The notes under the pieces were generated by a model. That model was not told the DNA's origin. It searched no databases and was given only the letters and a program-made list of their open reading frames with translations. From a candidate division KSB1 bacterium (lineage in GTDB: Bacteria > Zhuqueibacterota > Zhuqueibacteria > Zhuqueibacterales > Zhuqueibacteraceae), in the NCBI GenBank assembly GCA_034506175.1, contig JAPDQB010000053.1, positions 1 through 41,991 of the forward strand: a stretch of DNA of 41,991 bases, read 5' to 3'. Positions 28,401-36,200 of the stretch are shown here, piece by piece. Both the position numbers and the translations under genes were made by a program. How positions within the stretch are numbered: the first letter of the stretch is position 1; each line of letters begins with the position of its first letter.

Positions 28401-31400
28401 GCGGCTGAGTTTGGCCAATACCGCTTCGTCGGTGAGCGGAACTTGCGTCCACAACTCCTGCGCGGCCAAATCATACCGGAAAGGCCCATCCGGCGGCGTG
28501 TTCCACATCAACTCGGAAGTCGGCGGCGGCAGCGGAACTCTGTACTGCTTTTCTAACGGGCTTACGGCAATGCCGCTGTCAGCCAATGCCGCCGGGAAAA
28601 AATGTTGCCCAATTGAAAGCCATCTATTATTGGGCGCGGGTGGCGGCACAAAACCAAACTCTTCCCGCAAAGCGGTTTCCATGCGAGCCCAAGTCCACGG
28701 CGCGGCAGCTTCGGCGCTCATTTCGACGGCCATGAGTTTTTTGCGCAAAGCCCACAGCGAATTTTTATCTTCGTCATCAGGCAAGCCCAGCGGCGAGTCT
28801 TTGGCTTCGTTTTTCGTCTGCAACGGGAAGGGATCGTCGCCCTGCAAATGCTCGTCGTTGGTGAAAAGAAAAAGCAACTCGCCGACGCGAAATTCCGAGG
28901 CATAAATTTTAGCCAGGATCTCGGCAAAACGCAGCGTGTGCGTCGGGTGCGCGTGCCAGGTGTCGGCAGGGTTATTCGGGTCAAAACCGGCCAATGCCGA
29001 CAGCGGATCCATATTGGCCATCAGCAGTTTGATAAACTCCGGCTCCCGGCAACCGCAGCCATGCACATTCATGGCGTACTGCTGGATTTGATTGAGCAAA
29101 TGTTCCACCGCCCAATTCAATTTGGCGGCGCCCGGAACCCAAAATGCCAGCAAGTGCAAGCGATCGGCACCGGTTGCGCCTGGCGCCGGCGGTGTGCCGT
29201 CAGTCAACGACAGTCGGAAATCATCGCGGAACATTTGGAAAGCTGCCAACTGTCGGATAAAATCCGGATTGACGTTGGCGCCGTCAAACAATTCCAGCAC
29301 CTCGCAGATGTCGCGCAGTTCCGTGAACGTGTAACGGGCGTTCGGCACGGCTTGCAATTTGCGCCACAGCCGGATGAAAATAATCAACCGCTTCAATGCT
29401 TCAACCGGGTCGGCAGGCTCGATGAATTCAATCAGGTATTTTTCTAAACAACACGGCTCGCAATCCGGGAATCCTTCTTCCGGATGACCTTTCAAACCAA
29501 ATCTCACAAACTCGGATTTCCATAATTCGATGAGCTCGCAGTAGGTCAGGCAAGTGCGCTCGAGAAATTCGGAAAGCTGGGTGATCGTCTTTGTCCAAGA
29601 TTGTTCATTTTCATCCAGTTCGGCCGGAAAGCCGTAAAGTTGATACAACGGAACTTCTCCGTTCGCCAGCGCCCGGGCCGCGCGGCTCCTTCGCCCTCTT
29701 CGCAGCGCAGCAATGAGAATATTATTTTGGAAAAGGGTGGCGTATTCCTCCGGCGTGATGCCGAGGTATTCGATGGCCGTTTCGAGGCGCACCGGATAGC
29801 GCCAGAGATGTTTCTGAAATTCCGCCGTTTCATTGGCCGGATCCAAAACAAACTCCGTAATGTCTTTGCGGAAGCGGCGCATGGTGGCAAAACGGCTGGT
29901 GCCCAACTGTTGCAAGTAAGTGCGCGAGACATCTAATGGCTGCGAATACGGCAGCACGCACGAGGAGAAATCATTCTTCAATTTATCGTAGGCCGTCTGC
30001 TCGTCAGTGGGCACGGCAGGTGTGGAATGTTCGGGCAAGGCCTCGAACAGCGTCACCGGGTCGTGTTGGAAAGTGGCGCCTGCGGCGCCAGGGTTCGGAT
30101 TCGAGGCCAATTCATGGCCGCCTACCTGATCGCGAGCCGTATTGTAAATCGTGCCGTGAGCAGCGCCCTTGGCGACCATGTACTCCAGCGATTCATTCAC
30201 AAGATCAATCAATGGAATCGGCACTTCCAGATTGGCTTTCGTTGCCAAGAGGTCGCCCAACGGTCCTCGGCGGCTCGTTAGGAGTGTGTTCAAAGTCCTC
30301 TCGACATCATCGCGCAGCGGGTTTTCACAGGTCGACTTCGCGGATGCTTTCAATAAATCGTGCAGATAAGCCACCGGCCCCAACGGAGACAAATGTGCGG
30401 GCGGGACGCAATTCACCAAAGAGCCGTCCGGGTTGACCGGCTTGAACCCGGCTGGGCCAGGTGCAGGGCTGGGTTCAACCGCTCCAGCGTTTGTCCAAAT
30501 GGTTTGGGCGTGATCGTAAGCCACCGAGCCGGCCAATGCTTCTTTAAAGTCCTCAGAAGAAAACCCTTGAATGCTTTGGGCATTGGTAAAGCCCCGCGCC
30601 CAAAGCGCCTCCATGACGGAGAATTGCATCTCAACAGGCGTGATGCCGTTCGTCAGATTGATGAGGCGCTGAATGCAGGTCAGCCATGCCGTGAATTGCA
30701 CTTGTGCTGCCGTATCGCCGGGAAAAATGAGGTTCAGGGCATTTTGCAGAAGCGTTGGGTCCCAACTGTTGAACGTAAAACCGGGGTAAAGTATCAAAAG
30801 TTCATCCAGCGGATTACCTGCCGAACGAGTCAAACCTGGTGCAGAGTTCACAATCGGAGCATCAGGAGAGTCGAATACGTTGGCAACATCGAAGAACTTG
30901 CGCAAGTGGCGAATGAAGGCTTGCGTGCGTTCTTCACTCGTGCCGGGCTTGGTGAACTCCGGAAGCAGCGCCGGGTTGGGGTGCAGTAAAGCTTCCCAAT
31001 CTTGGTTGGTTTTGGCCGCCAGATCATTCACATTGTTCACGCCAAAAGCCGGGGCTTTGATGGCCGCCACCAAAGGCGCATGCGCTTTGGTGATTGCGCA
31101 AAGCAACAAATCCAAATGCCCGGCGACGTCAGCGGCGGATAAAGCCACCCAAAACGCATTGATGTCCGCGCCGGTGAAAGCCAACCAATTGCTCACCAAT
31201 CCATGCACCGCACTGGCCGGAGTGACCTCGCACTTTGGAGTGCCGACTTCGCCGACCGAACCCAATGCGCGCAAGCGCCGCGCCGCCTGGAAGCGATTCA
31301 CCCCGGCTGGCTCGACCAGCACATTGTCATCGAGAGCTTGCTCGATATTCGCCACAATCTGCGCCTCGGCATTCAATGTGGCCATCTTGAAACGCTGCTC

Positions 31401-32450
31401 CCGTTTGACCTGCGGCGGCAGATTGGCCATGAGGGCATAGAAATATGCTGCTGGAACTTCAAAAGCCGGAACTAATGCGGCGGCGCCAACGCCTTTCAGA
31501 ATGACTTTGGCCTGCCGGCCAGGCGAGTCCGGAAACACCGGGAAGTTGAATCCTGCTTCTGTGGTCTGCCGGCTTTTTTGTTCGCACCAGATCGCCGCCG
31601 ACAGCGAGAACACGAAGTTCGCCAGGCGTTCGGCTTCGCTGTTGTGCTTGACGTAATAGGTCAGCAAATCACTCTCGAAGATCTTGCGGTCAAGCTCCTC
31701 GTCACTGGTGGCGCCATGAGGGCCGGTGTAAATCGTCTCCAGCGGGCGCTTGGGTTTCGGAAGGGGGTAGGCCATCCGATCCCAAATGATTTCATAAGCA
31801 ATGTGGCGGCATTTGTCATAGGCAAGATCGGCAATTCCTGTGGTGTGGCCCGGTTCGGCGTTCAACACATTTTCCACCGCCGTTCGCAGCTTTTCAAAAT
31901 TGGGCGCGGTGCCATCCTCCGGCACGATGACGGTTTCGCTCAGTTGCTGCCCCGGCGAGGGGAGAGCCAAATGCAGGCTGGTGGGTTGCAGCCCCGGAAA
32001 ATTGTTTGGATCAGCCGGCATCGGAGCAGGCGCCACCGGCACGTTGTAATAGATTTGCTTGTGCACAATCTCGCCGCCGCCGCGGGTAATGACCAGGCGC
32101 ACATCGGCAGTTCGGTACTCGCCGCCAGCCGGAGGAGTCGGAATTTCGATGACGGCAGTGGCCACGGCAAAAAAAGTTCGTGCAAAATCGCCAGTAAGAG
32201 GAACGGGATCTATGCGGAAGTGCTGTGTGATTCGATTATTAGGATCGTGGATGGGAATGGGATTTGGAGAAGGCGAAGGTGGCAGCGTCGGCGCAATATA
32301 CGGAGCTGTGCTAAACGCAGGCCCACTGCCAGTCGGATCGTTGAACGACACTTCGTGCGCGGCAATGGATAGCCCGTTCAGGTAACTCGTAAAATCATCA
32401 CCCGAGATCGGCTCCACCGGATGGAGGCGAATGACAAGCAGGGATGGCAT
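22428..32450 (-). CDS. Tc toxin A-component (TcA/TcdA-like pore-forming translocator)
   Basis: TcA forms a large pentameric syringe that binds the target cell and injects the toxin held by TcB-TcC. This protein has 3340 aa, compared with about 2500 in Photorhabdus TcdA1. Residues 1-650 are an unrecognised extension with a Pro-rich stretch (near residue 60). Residues from about 680 match the VRP1/SpvA-type core (CVPPAHLSPLGPVAYLHDLL, RRGPLGDLLATKANLEVPIP). About 1487-1690 is a PA14-like domain (GMLAEYFGANQM ... FQLKYNG). Long helical coiled regions with a hydrophobic stretch (MIFSAAGKIAITVADILNTI, about 2795) form the putative channel. The TcB-binding domain starts near 3010 (RRLKNVTMTIPCVVGPYTGV). 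Unusual Cys clusters occur near 1131, 2245 and 2500. There is no signal peptide. The ATG has GGGAG 7 nt upstream, and the gene follows the TcB-TcC and immunity genes in the same direction. Confidence 0.92.
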   Translation of the reverse strand: MPSLLVIRLHPVEPISGDDFTSYLNGLSIAAHEVSFNDPTGSGPAFSTAPYIAPTLPPSPSPNPIPIHDPNNRITQHFRIDPVPLTGDFARTFFAVATAVIEIPTPPAGGEYRTADVRLVITRGGGEIVHKQIYYNVPVAPAPMPADPNNFPGLQPTSLHLALPSPGQQLSETVIVPEDGTAPNFEKLRTAVENVLNAEPGHTTGIADLAYDKCRHIAYEIIWDRMAYPLPKPKRPLETIYTGPHGATSDEELDRKIFESDLLTYYVKHNSEAERLANFVFSLSAAIWCEQKSRQTTEAGFNFPVFPDSPGRQAKVILKGVGAAALVPAFEVPAAYFYALMANLPPQVKREQRFKMATLNAEAQIVANIEQALDDNVLVEPAGVNRFQAARRLRALGSVGEVGTPKCEVTPASAVHGLVSNWLAFTGADINAFWVALSAADVAGHLDLLLCAITKAHAPLVAAIKAPAFGVNNVNDLAAKTNQDWEALLHPNPALLPEFTKPGTSEERTQAFIRHLRKFFDVANVFDSPDAPIVNSAPGLTRSAGNPLDELLILYPGFTFNSWDPTLLQNALNLIFPGDTAAQVQFTAWLTCIQRLINLTNGITPVEMQFSVMEALWARGFTNAQSIQGFSSEDFKEALAGSVAYDHAQTIWTNAGAVEPSPAPGPAGFKPVNPDGSLVNCVPPAHLSPLGPVAYLHDLLKASAKSTCENPLRDDVERTLNTLLTSRRGPLGDLLATKANLEVPIPLIDLVNESLEYMVAKGAAHGTIYNTARDQVGGHELASNPNPGAAGATFQHDPVTLFEALPEHSTPAVPTDEQTAYDKLKNDFSSCVLPYSQPLDVSRTYLQQLGTSRFATMRRFRKDITEFVLDPANETAEFQKHLWRYPVRLETAIEYLGITPEEYATLFQNNILIAALRRGRRSRAARALANGEVPLYQLYGFPAELDENEQSWTKTITQLSEFLERTCLTYCELIELWKSEFVRFGLKGHPEEGFPDCEPCCLEKYLIEFIEPADPVEALKRLIIFIRLWRKLQAVPNARYTFTELRDICEVLELFDGANVNPDFIRQLAAFQMFRDDFRLSLTDGTPPAPGATGADRLHLLAFWVPGAAKLNWAVEHLLNQIQQYAMNVHGCGCREPEFIKLLMANMDPLSALAGFDPNNPADTWHAHPTHTLRFAEILAKIYASEFRVGELLFLFTNDEHLQGDDPFPLQTKNEAKDSPLGLPDDEDKNSLWALRKKLMAVEMSAEAAAPWTWARMETALREEFGFVPPPAPNNRWLSIGQHFFPAALADSGIAVSPLEKQYRVPLPPPTSELMWNTPPDGPFRYDLAAQELWTQVPLTDEAVLAKLSRIRQLTPVEQSAVCNLYFKPRLDLAHFAFIFNNFGEAEERLIQEPDEAKRWAWFQQQFARFYQCCHIIAEHLAAHTADATSSANPEGTELAKLLLKNLWADENMALTPWENDNGQSPNVTWQPQPNGGAFAALLGLTGTGMLAEYFGANQMLRWREVRGGIDAFGAEENAWNAPIPTILPTMNSASFTLSPEQLRYAALRNGFAMANADGAMLGGAEPFTLRWQGLLLIENEGQYGFSAGAPTPAGKVPDFEKADQSHRWRVILKRGQKIWVLLAHDWPNEEAPADCSKPIALKKGFYELSIELERKPLAFDGPEDVCPQTTGFQLKYNGPDAGMEWLAVPHDKLFQEQKNAALHSGLQLPNAAQDFLAAHFTSTVRDMRRTYQRAFKAMLLVNRLHLSAKRIADDGQSELGYLLAQPVNFSGQAYYRSGAAFVTHKANFDFNFLPVLDNYYAPPVVQDQRVAPSAQRRQAMFDWWERLFDYTVMRRETQCSPEQPAWLLFHEAAETHEDNPAHLLRHIGVDLRHDKLVLQFFDAGQTDLSYDVTSADLEDDRWAVRVWHSEKWVRALLRCFYPKDITVAEVFLWASDGPEITGNANLTQFYRDGCIENGEPRRYEEIKRLNDALRQRGRQALVAYLTHMNRVPLPWSGFATEAKHLSELLLLDVEAGLCQKASRIEEAVSAAHLFVQRARLGLESGFVILPGFVLAWERHFATFRTWEACKRRFIYRENWIEWDELQDAKQTEAFQFLESELRRATLTMPVPGGLTYWNGSRPPVHPGITLLQYREPAIMQFLNPAPEGLGLMGTPDRHARPTWLAPMNIASRGQTPGDNPSEPPADQPNDVPVLLAVANPQQINVADLPMWLQATVRLGTKFIRVAAAGIPPATTTFAPKCNPSESSACCSVCGKAHPALMDEYYFWIEDTRYYDEQEQVAEWGAIAEDPNGGILGDPQTDWHRPDKLPGLLQWNSKPMVHLRWCRVHNGEFQQPRQSYEGVRIAPGTTPQLVFAGRRGDSLRFEITGGEAPIGYAPEPPPGFRYDLATDEAITLPQVAVATAPPLVGGMAAYPYFAWFNPGAPLLPPSLFSPAIAVAGHLRAHCRFEEAVKWYEFVYNPLLNDNTWMICPSTGGEEDEAPTDPEGIPTEPVVTQRAEECCCASDPVSEAEVKERAILLHYLDTLLQWGDALMRKNTPEAFQQARLIFDTAAKILGAMPITVLAKDDAPAASKVAEFEPECAPINPRLMCLYTSVNDRLALIHACLNAKRLKNGRPNLDMPYFGNSEIRDCWKITKDVCADESDWCLPQSPYRFMVLVQKAQEITGEVRALGAALLAAYEKGDAEYLSTMRAMHERQLLNLALEVRQNQWREADWQVQALQKTKQIAQTRLQYYQNLIAAGLIAGEAQYEPLTISSTTLRAAGNIAEAIGQAMNLIPDPYVGFPVSLVKLPPGTKMSMIFSAAGKIAITVADILNTIASLGLTKAGWERREQEWQHQVNVLTVEIEQIERQILAAERRRDIALRELNNHQQQIENAAEVHDFLRDKFTNHALYLWMQQETAAIYYQMYEMALHCARQAQRAFNFERGHTARQFIPAEIWDNLHEGLLAGERLQLAVRHMEKAYYDENLREYELTKHISLRLHFPMALLQLQVNGCCEIEIPEWMFDLDYPGHYMRRLKNVTMTIPCVVGPYTGVHCRLTLLSSKTRVDPRLVKPPHTCCHDERWQNGYQALPDDPRVVSTYAATEAIATSGGQNDSGMFELNFRDERYLPFEFAGAVSRWRIELPQENNQFDVETISDVVLHLNYTAREGGEALRRAANEVAQQNLPGAGVRFFDVQRELPEAWQLFQNCSAEKSAAREFGLRLGRNMFPFLPGHREVKINRLAILFEAPGAEPSAHHLVEFLAGHMIGHAKDERCECEVQSINCVASAEWPCLYHGVLDIRLGPLPQSGHHDLGTFRFPSGIGEISRAFLFCGYEATTPRECSLIGEHHKVNLVAKMK

Positions 32451-32604
32451 CTTAATCTCCCAAATTTATGAGTGAGTTGTGATGGATGTTCGGGTTATGG
32501 ATTCGATGGGATGTAGGTCTATAACGAGTAATTCAGACATAAACCAATCTTTTTCGTGTGAGCGGATAAAAAATTAGCCAAGTTTGAAGTTTGTTGATGA
32601 TGCG

Positions 32605-33246
32605 TTACCGGTTCTGAGATGGCTGATTTATAAGATATGCAACCAACCGGTTAAACTTGTCTTTCTCCACTTCCGGGAAACCTCGCATCGCGTCTTGAAA
32701 TTGAACAACCATGCGCTCGAAATTCGGATTACCCACCAAGTGCGCCAAAATGACGGCATGCATGGCCCCCGCTGGAAGCTGAGTACTGTCGAACCTAGTA
32801 GGTAGAGATCCGGAATTCACCGCCGCTTCAATAGAAGGAACATCGCGATACTTCTCGAAGAATGGCAGGACCTTTTCGGTGACAATTTTAAATAGATCAT
32901 CCAGTGCGGTCGAGATCTCCGCTTCCGTGGATATTTTGTATTCCTTTCTTTTTCCAGCAGTAAAGTATTCCAGTTGCGTCAAAGTGGTCATACTCATTGA
33001 CTGATACTTGGGCGGAGAGCCGGAAAACAGATGAAAAACCTGCTCAACGGCATCCAAGCGTACTCCCATGGTCAATGAGAAAATGAATTCTGGTTGGTAG
33101 TCCCACAGTGCTACGTAGATGCGTTGCTGACCACCCGAAATGGGCCGAACAAAGGATTCCTCGCTTTTTTTCAAACGAAAGCCATTTCCGGCAAGCACAC
33201 TGTTAAGCCCGGTGTAAATCATGTCTCTAACTTCTTGCTTTTTCAT
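32605..33246 (-). CDS. Candidate immunity protein for the TcB-TcC nuclease tip
   Basis: Protein of 213 aa, no signal peptide, soluble, alpha/beta in appearance (MKKQEVRDMIYTGLNSVLAG; RIYVALWDYQPEFIFSLTMG; LDDLFKIVTEKVLPFFEKY). I do not recognise a named family with confidence; the N-terminal half recalls small DUF-type immunity proteins. It starts 33 nt after the stop of the TcB-TcC gene, with AGAGGA a few nt before the ATG. Hand counts over two 60-nt samples give about 40% GC, against about 53% in a TcA sample, a common sign of horizontally moved toxin-immunity modules. Position directly 3' of a variable Rhs toxin tip is the classic place for the immunity gene. Function is inferred from context only. 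Confidence 0.55.
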   Translation of the reverse strand: MKKQEVRDMIYTGLNSVLAGNGFRLKKSEESFVRPISGGQQRIYVALWDYQPEFIFSLTMGVRLDAVEQVFHLFSGSPPKYQSMSMTTLTQLEYFTAGKRKEYKISTEAEISTALDDLFKIVTEKVLPFFEKYRDVPSIEAAVNSGSLPTRFDSTQLPAGAMHAVILAHLVGNPNFERMVVQFQDAMRGFPEVEKDKFNRLVAYLINQPSQNR

Positions 33247-33279
33247 AACATTCCTCTTTTCTTCAGGCTCTGGTTTGAC

Positions 33280-36200
33280 TTAATAGTTACGAACCACTAT
33301 TCCAGTTGGAGAATTTACATGAATCTGAACGCTGGGATTAACGGTTATCGGAGTACCAGGCGTCAACCCTGCGGCTACTGCATTTGCCCCCCGTGGAATT
33401 ACAGTTACAGGCTGTCCACTGGAGATCCATGAATAGACCACCCGCTGATTAGCGGTTACCGTATTACTCAAATTGGTAGCTGGATTTGCCAGGTTGGTCA
33501 CAGCACTGAATTTAGCATCAACGAGTTGGAAGCTACCATTTGTAGGGACAAGATTGTCAATGCGAATGGTTACTGTCCGCCCGGCGGGTCCGGTCACATC
33601 TAGGGTCACCTGCCTCCCAATATTAACGCCAGGGTTTTGAGCAGCAAGATTTTGTGTCACTAGAGCCTCTTGCTGCTGCCACGTCTGGGCTGTTTGCGTA
33701 GTAGCATTTGCGCTGGATGAGTTGGCTGTAGTAGCTGCCTGTTGACTTGCTGCAGTTGCCTGTTGACTAGCTTCATCGGCCCCGAATGTTCTGGCAAAAC
33801 TACCAGTTTGCGCATACCGCGCGACAGCCTGCGCTCCACGCGACCCTTCGCGAAAGACACCTTGTGCTGCCTGGATACCAAGCCGCTCGGAAGCACGGGA
33901 AAGTGCTTGTACGCCGGTGCGTTGTGCAACCACACGTGCGGCAGCGGTTGTGCCACGAGCTACTATTGTGGCCCCCGAGCGAATTGCAGCAGGGACTGCC
34001 CGCTCCGCCACCCGACCGACGGCACCAATAGCTGCAGCGCCTGCTGCCGTAGCAGCAAATGCTGTCACCCCACCCACTGCAGCTCCGACCGCAGCGCCAG
34101 TAACAGCGCCCTCACCGGCTGCGCTGAGAATCCGACCCCCACTAAACTCCTCGTTGCCCAAGCCCAAAGCTCGGCTGTTGACTGTCTGGCGCGTTGCCTC
34201 GCCAGCCGCTCCGGCAGCGGCTCCACCCACCGCACCAGCAATCGCACCAACGGCGACGCCAGTAGCAACAGTAGCGGCTGTTCCGCTCAACCCAATACTA
34301 GCAACCGCACCAACCACTAAGGGCCCGGCGGCACCAGCAGTTGCGACGGTGACAACTGTGCCAACGACAACCACCGCAGCGACAACAGCGACTGTACGCC
34401 AACTCGGCCACTCCCACATACCTGTTGGATCGGTGGCATTGATCGGGTTGTTCTTAACGTAACGGTAGACGTTCGAGCCGTCCACCAGACCTGCCGGGTC
34501 GCAGCTTATCCAACGGCCGAGCCAAGGTGTGTAATATCGTGCGCCATGGTAATAAAATCCAGTCTCCTCGTCGCGTTCCTTGCCCGTGTAGCGGTAGCGT
34601 TTTTGGCTGACCTCGACGTTGCTGCGACCGGCCTGATACGACGTGCCGCCATAGGGATAGTACTCCTCGTACGAGATGATTGCCGCTCCATTGTCTAACT
34701 CCACTGTGGTTGAGCCAAGGTCGTTGCTAAGCTGGTAACGTACAAGCGGCCTGGGCGTTTCCGCTGGCGCCTCGCTGTCAAATGTCTTAGTCTCGACAAG
34801 TGCTACGCGCTGTTTGTCGTCTACGATGTGCAGCGTCTGCCGCTCTAGTTTAATGGTTTCGCCATCACCGGCATACTCACGATAGTTCTCGAAACCACCA
34901 ACGTAAATTCGCTCCTTCTGTCGCGTGCCATTTTGTCGCTCGAACACCTTGCGCACGCGACGGCCAGCCGTATCGTACTGATAGTAGGCACGTCCACCGC
35001 CACCCAGGTCCACGCTCTGCAGTTGATCTTCGTGGTCCCAGTTGAATTCTCGCAAGTGGGGCATCGACGTCGTGTTGCCGTGCTGATCGTAATGATACGT
35101 CTCTGTGACATTTCCTACTGTGGTGCTGCTCAGACGATTATTGGGCCGGTTGAGCTCCAGCAAGCTCGGTTCGGCGTAATCATACTTGCGCCGCCAATTA
35201 CCGCCGGTTGCCGTATGAATCATCTCCAACAGGTTGCCGACCTGATCGTACCGATATTTCTCGCTGTAGCGGCGCAGTGCCTGGCCATCGTTGCGGTGAG
35301 GCAGGTGTGTGCGCGGTGCATCGTCCCAACTTGGCTGTGGCATCGCCGCCAACCCAATGTGTTCACGGCCTGTTGCTTCAATCAACTGGTAGACGGCATC
35401 GTAAACATAGTCTGCATTCGCAGAGACAACCGCATTGTCGAAATAGACGAGCGGCTGAACTCCATCAACGACACTTGTGATATTTCCCGCTGGGTCGTAG
35501 GTATATTGAAAATCCTGAAGGGCCGATTCCCCACGCAGGGTCTCCAGATGAGTGAGGCGAAAAGTCAATGGATCGTAAGTATAGGAGGTTTTGGTTTTAT
35601 TGCCATAGGTGATAGATTGGCGTTGGCCACGGGCATTGTAGTCGATATCTGTGATGAACGGTTTGGCTGCATCAGCGCCGCGCAGCTTGACATCCAGGCG
35701 TTCGAGCAGATTTGCCTCATTGTAAACCAAATAAATCATACTGGCGTCAGGTGATGTCAGCGCTACAGGCCGGTTGTGCGCGTCATAAGTCGTCTCGCCG
35801 CGCCATTCATCACCTTCCAAAAGTGAAGACAGTTCAGCCTCTATTGCCTCCACATCAAGTTGCGCAGTGTTGAATTGTGTTTCTAACTTGGCCCATGTAA
35901 CGTTTTGCCGATACTCGCGGCTCAAACGCCGTGTACTGAGCAGTAAATTACCTTTGAAATCGTACCGATCGTGACGTACAACTCCTGCTCCGTCGAATTG
36001 ATAATAGCTCTTTCCGCGCAGATTCAGCGCTGTGGCACCTGGATGCGCTTCACCATAAACTGTCCGCTCGGTAAGCAGATCGTGGCCACTTTCATCACGC
36101 ACCCATTGTCGGACCGGTCGCCTTAGATTATCATATTCCATATGGAGGCGAAAGACGCGACTATTCCAGGTGTAGATCGAGCTGTTGCCAACATCGTTCA

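Noticed and set aside
33660..34462. Overlapping plus- and minus-strand frames rich in Ser, Thr and Ala over the TcB-TcC tip
   Set aside because: They are shadows of the Ala/Gly-rich hydrophobic stretch of the toxin gene.
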